Below, piece by piece: positions 60,772 through 64,000 of a stretch of DNA of 64,000 nt (the stretch's first letter is position 1; every line of letters starts with the position of its first letter). A program made the position numbers and the translations under genes. The stretch covers positions 496,001 through 560,000 of the forward strand of contig JAIWNF010000002.1 of the NCBI GenBank assembly GCA_025093555.1, written 5' to 3'. Below the pieces are notes generated by a model. That model was not told where the DNA came from, searched no databases, and saw nothing but the letters and a program-made list of their open reading frames with translations. Origin of the DNA: Circinella umbellata. Lineage: Eukaryota; Mucoromycota; Mucoromycetes; Mucorales; Lichtheimiaceae.

Positions 60772-62874
60772 TTAAACAACTACAGTATCGAGTGCGAGGC
60801 CGCAAACGTTAAATGGTTCCGGCCCATTTTCTAGAAAAGTGACACGTATAGCTCGTAATTCATTTATAGTATCACCGCAATCCAATTTAATATAAACTCT
60901 TGGAGGAACATGTTGCCAAGCAGCAGTTGCGGATGTTCTGCAAGTGATCTACATAATCAAAGTAAAAATGCATTAATACTCTACTTTCTGGTGTGGTAGT
61001 ATATTTCCTCTGATTATATAATAGTTACCCAATCAGTTCCATTATTTGTAACAGATACATCGAATAATGCTTCTGGTCGTCGAATATCATTGCAAGTATA
61101 AATTTGCAATTCTTCTGGCATAATACTGCCCATTGTGATTAATCCAAAATAATCACCAGCTTTTGGATCTATTCGCAAAAAATAAATAATATTAATATTA
61201 TGATTCTCATCATTATATATACCGCATAATAAGGCTCATAGTAAAAATAATAGTACTATATTTACTTTGATAGGTACTCCAACAACTGCTTGGATCTTGA
61301 TCCACTGCTTTATGATAAGCATGCTCATTCCAAAATTCAGGGGACGGTAGTGTATTTAATTCATTATATACAGTCTCAAGTTGCTGAATATTGACGATGT
61401 TATCCTTATTAAATTTTAATGAAGTTGGATCTGGTGTATGGTCCATATTGGTAAAGAATAAACATCGATCGTTTACACATGATGTACTATTTATTATTTA
61501 TAAATCACGTTAATATATCTTCAAATATATCAAATTGTAATTGTAGAAAAGAAGAAAAAGTAAACTTACCGAACGTCACGTTCATAAAGTCTTGGTTCAT
61601 CTTCGATTCTTTCAAAATAATCTTTAGGGATGTCCGTCACGTCTGATTCCAATGTTTTTTCCAAACGTCGTATAGCTTGATTCTATATTATAGATTTATA
61701 AATAATTAATATTGAAAAAACATTTGAACTATTAATATGTGTGTGTGGACATGCTTACTATATTAGAGTAGTACTGAGGGGAAACAGGACCAAGATCACC
61801 TGGTTGTTCACCAGAAGCCAACAAAAGGGGGTTGGAAAGAATCCAAGGATATTGATTTGTCCATAATGAAAAGTACAAGTCGGCCAATCGAATTCTATCT
61901 TTCCCTAACGCCGATTTACCAAGTTGAGTCATAAAAGTTTGAACTTTCCATCGAGGAACAAATGCACCATATTGGAGATCGGCAAATCCAGTATGCATTC
62001 CGATATCTATTTTTATAAAAGTGCATAAATAAACAAATATTTATTACTAGTATAATAAAAGAAGTAAGTTTACCTGCGTTACTCACGCGCCAGCGCATTT
62101 GATCCATATAGCGACCAGGTGGAGAATTGGCATGGATAAGATTGGGATATCGAATAGTATTAAGATATAGACTGTCCATAGAAGTTGGTTGCCAGGTGTC
62201 ATCTTGCATATAACAAGTATCATAAGTTGCCATTGCGCAGGTTGTAAATCGTGCTAAACTACCAAGACGCTCGTTTCTTTCATCATAGATTTCAATATTA
62301 ACATAGCGTGCTTGACTTGCATCAAGATTGAGTTCCTATCAATAGTTTTTCGTTTGAGTTAAGTCCTTGTATTTTCTATTAACCCTATCCTTTCTCATTT
62401 GATTTGTATTTTCATAACTCTTATTTTTTTTACCTCAATGGAAAGTGATGGTGAGCTCATTGGATTATGAATATAAATTTCCTTAATAAAAGGATAGTCG
62501 AGCAAATGGTTAACAACATTCAAGACATCGTTAGCATTTGTTGAAACTCTATAGATAATGGCAGTAACTGGTTTTAAATCTTCTTCCTGGTATAATGCAT
62601 CAGGGGTAAACGAGGATGCTGCGAATGCACTTGTTTTCTTGTCTTCATCGTGAAGTTCCAAAGGCCATGATGGCCAATCGATGCGATAGGGGGTTGGAGC
62701 TGTCGTTGAATCCAGATTTCGGTCCTTTTTAGTAGAACGTAAAAATAGAATCAACGCAATGATGAGCGAGATAATTATTATGCGTTTTCGAGTTATTTGT
62801 ACAGCCCATGATCTTGAGGTTCGACCATTCATAGACGATGCATCTCGACGAAAAAGTGGAAGTTGTTTACTCAT
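60772..62874 (-). CDS. Type II membrane glycosyltransferase-like protein with C-terminal galactose-binding-like domain
   Basis: Seven exons: 62434-62874, 62074-62335, 61759-62006, 61570-61682, 61266-61486, 61029-61168 and 60772-60948. They give 533 residues. A basic N terminus leads to one membrane anchor (~29-47, RIIIISLIIALILFLRS). The lumenal part begins with a GT-A-like layout: VTAIIYRVSTNANDVLNVVN, FIKEIYIHNP and a metal-site-like QDDTW (191-195) in ATYDTCYMQDDTWQPTSMDS. Then come MHTGFADLQYGAFVPRWKV and YFSLWTNQYPWILSNPL, which recall the acceptor region of exostosin-like GT64 enzymes. The last ~180 residues (DYFGLITMGSIMPEELQIYT, FDVSVTNNGTDW, RVYIKLDCGDTINELRAIRV) resemble a discoidin or galactose-binding beta sandwich. 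A Golgi transferase is inferred. Substrates are unknown. Confidence 0.78.
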
Positions 62875-63190
62875 ATATAATAAATATATATAAAAATATT
62901 AAATTGTCCACCCCTCTTTTTGCTTCCTCCGAGTTTGTTTGTGTTCTGAAAAGAGTTTAAAGAAGAAAAAAAATAATTATTTGGAAATAAATGAAAAAAT
63001 GTGGGTTTGTGAAACGTCGTACAAGAAGATTTTCCTACAGTCGTCTTTTTTTTTTTTTGCTGTCCTATTACAGGTTTTTTTTTTTGTTTCATGACAGCCA
63101 GACAATAATAAAAAGCTCAACCGCCGCAGCATTTTCTCTTTTCTTTTTCTCACAAAAACATAACCTGGCCAAAAACATTAACCACACATC
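62875..63190. promoter_or_regulatory. Shared divergent promoter
   Basis: Only 316 bp separate the start codons of the glycosyltransferase-like gene (-) and the alkyltransferase gene (+). The stretch has long T- and A-runs (63047-63059, 63075-63085) and a TATA-like TATATATAA at 62882-62892 near the minus-strand start. Both promoters must lie here. Confidence 0.5.
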
Positions 63191-63957
63191 ATGGTGGAAT
63201 TACGAACTCGTACTCAAAAGACTATTACAAAAACACCTACAAAATCAACAAAGCCAACAAAGTCGCGTTCAACCAAAAAATTACTTCAAACTTTTGTTGC
63301 CAAAGATGATAATGTTGAATGTAAAGCTTTCATTCATTTATTTGTGAGCGAGATTGTTCAAATAAAACTTACTGCTTTCTTGTTATTTAGTAATGATCCC
63401 TTTTCCAAAAACAGAACAAGAAAAGAGAGAATACATCAATCCAAAGACAACGCGACCGTTGACTGCTTTTCAATACAAAGTGTATGATCTTTGTTCCCAG
63501 GTAATTATAATTAGTATGTCATTTAGCAATAGGAATAAGCATTACCAAAAGAAAGGTTCCTGCATATTAAGCATAAGCTACATAATAGATTCCTCGCGGT
63601 CAAGTCTCTACTTATAAGGCTATAAGTGATGCACTCAATGGTGGCCCGCGTGCTGGTAATGATAAACCATTGTCGTATTCATCATGTAATCCAAACGGAA
63701 GCTAATTTGCAACTTTATATATTATAGTTGGGCAAGCTTTACGTATCAATCCATTCTGCCCACTACCAATTCCGTGTCACCGAGTCATTGCTAGCGATAT
63801 GTCAATTGGAGGATTTAGTGGTGGTTGGGGCGATTGTCAATTTGTTGCTGATAAGAAAGCTAAACTAGCCAAAGAAGGATGTAAATTCAATGATCACTAT
63901 CAATTTGAATCCAATATTGATGGTAAAAAGGTTATTTTTACTGATTTTAAGGTGTGA
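63191..63957 (+). CDS. MGT1: O6-alkylguanine-DNA alkyltransferase
   Basis: Four exons, 63191-63320, 63391-63500, 63589-63655 and 63728-63957, give 178 residues. The suicide nucleophile is C119 in LPIPCHRVIAS. The family blocks LTAFQYKVYDLCSQIPRGQV, STYKAISDALNGGPRAVGQA and GGFSGGWGD surround it, including the arginine finger (GGPRAVG) and the DNA-binding helix. PCHR rather than PWHR marks a true methyltransferase and not an alkyltransferase-like protein. It moves alkyl groups from O6-alkylguanine to its own cysteine in direct DNA repair. The N terminus is short and basic (TKTPTKSTKPTKSRSTKK), possibly a nuclear signal, and the usual larger N-terminal domain is missing, as in other compact fungal versions. 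The first donor, GTAAAG at 63321, is chosen by phase. Confidence 0.93.
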
Positions 63958-64000
63958 AGGAGAAGAGATGACATAGTATGATATTTGGTTATTATTATTA

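Overview
The window looks like nuclear DNA of an early-diverging fungus, most likely Mucoromycota and Mucorales-like. The evidence is AT-rich intergenic DNA, many short GT-AG introns of about 50-190 nt, very short exons, fungal proteins such as Vac7, Sac1, Jlp2/CCDC25 and Rrp17, and low-complexity N/Q/S-rich protein segments. I placed splice sites by hand from donor/acceptor consensus, reading phase and family conservation. No taxon below phylum level can be named from this sequence alone.

Layout. 1-1717 holds the 3' part of a class I (AroG-like) DAHP synthase, cut by the left edge. 1868-5986 (-) is a 17-exon kinesin-like protein whose nucleotide-binding motifs are all degenerate. 7962-8612 (+) is a soluble Rieske protein and 8949-9814 (-) a GNAT acetyltransferase. 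12745-14857 (+) is an F-box/LRR-type protein and 15573-16919 (+) a zinc-free MDR quinone-oxidoreductase-like enzyme. About 10.7 kb (16920-27605) then lacks convincing genes. It holds a 13-copy ~217-bp tandem array (19301-22100), A-rich degenerate repeats, a 193-bp-spaced direct repeat, and a 725-bp TA-flanked terminal-inverted-repeat element (25761-26485).

The gene-rich second half contains a PRA1-type Rab acceptor (27606-28524 -), Rrp17/NOL12 (29369-30044 -), a CCDC25/Jlp2 homologue with a one-base splice problem (31290-32441 +), Vac7 (33270-35612 -), a two-domain glycosyltransferase-like protein resembling plant KOBITO1 (35937-38984 -), a single-pass membrane SH3 protein (43069-45346 -), Sac1 phosphoinositide phosphatase (46824-49496 -), an unrecognised 303-residue protein with CDK-type sites (51638-52549 +), phosphoglycerate kinase (53386-55027 -), a Q/H-rich repeat protein (55613-57947 -), a type II membrane glycosyltransferase-like protein (60772-62874 -) and an O6-alkylguanine-DNA alkyltransferase (63191-63957 +).

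This is an ordinary chromosomal mix of housekeeping genes (aromatic biosynthesis, glycolysis, rRNA processing, membrane traffic, phosphoinositides, glycosylation, DNA repair), not an operon-like cluster. Vac7 and Sac1 both act in phosphoinositide turnover, and two membrane glycosyltransferase-like genes lie 22 kb apart, but I see no proof of co-regulation. The most unusual items are the pseudo-motor kinesin, the repeat island at 17-27 kb, the KOBITO1-like protein and the irregular splice junction in the CCDC25 homologue.
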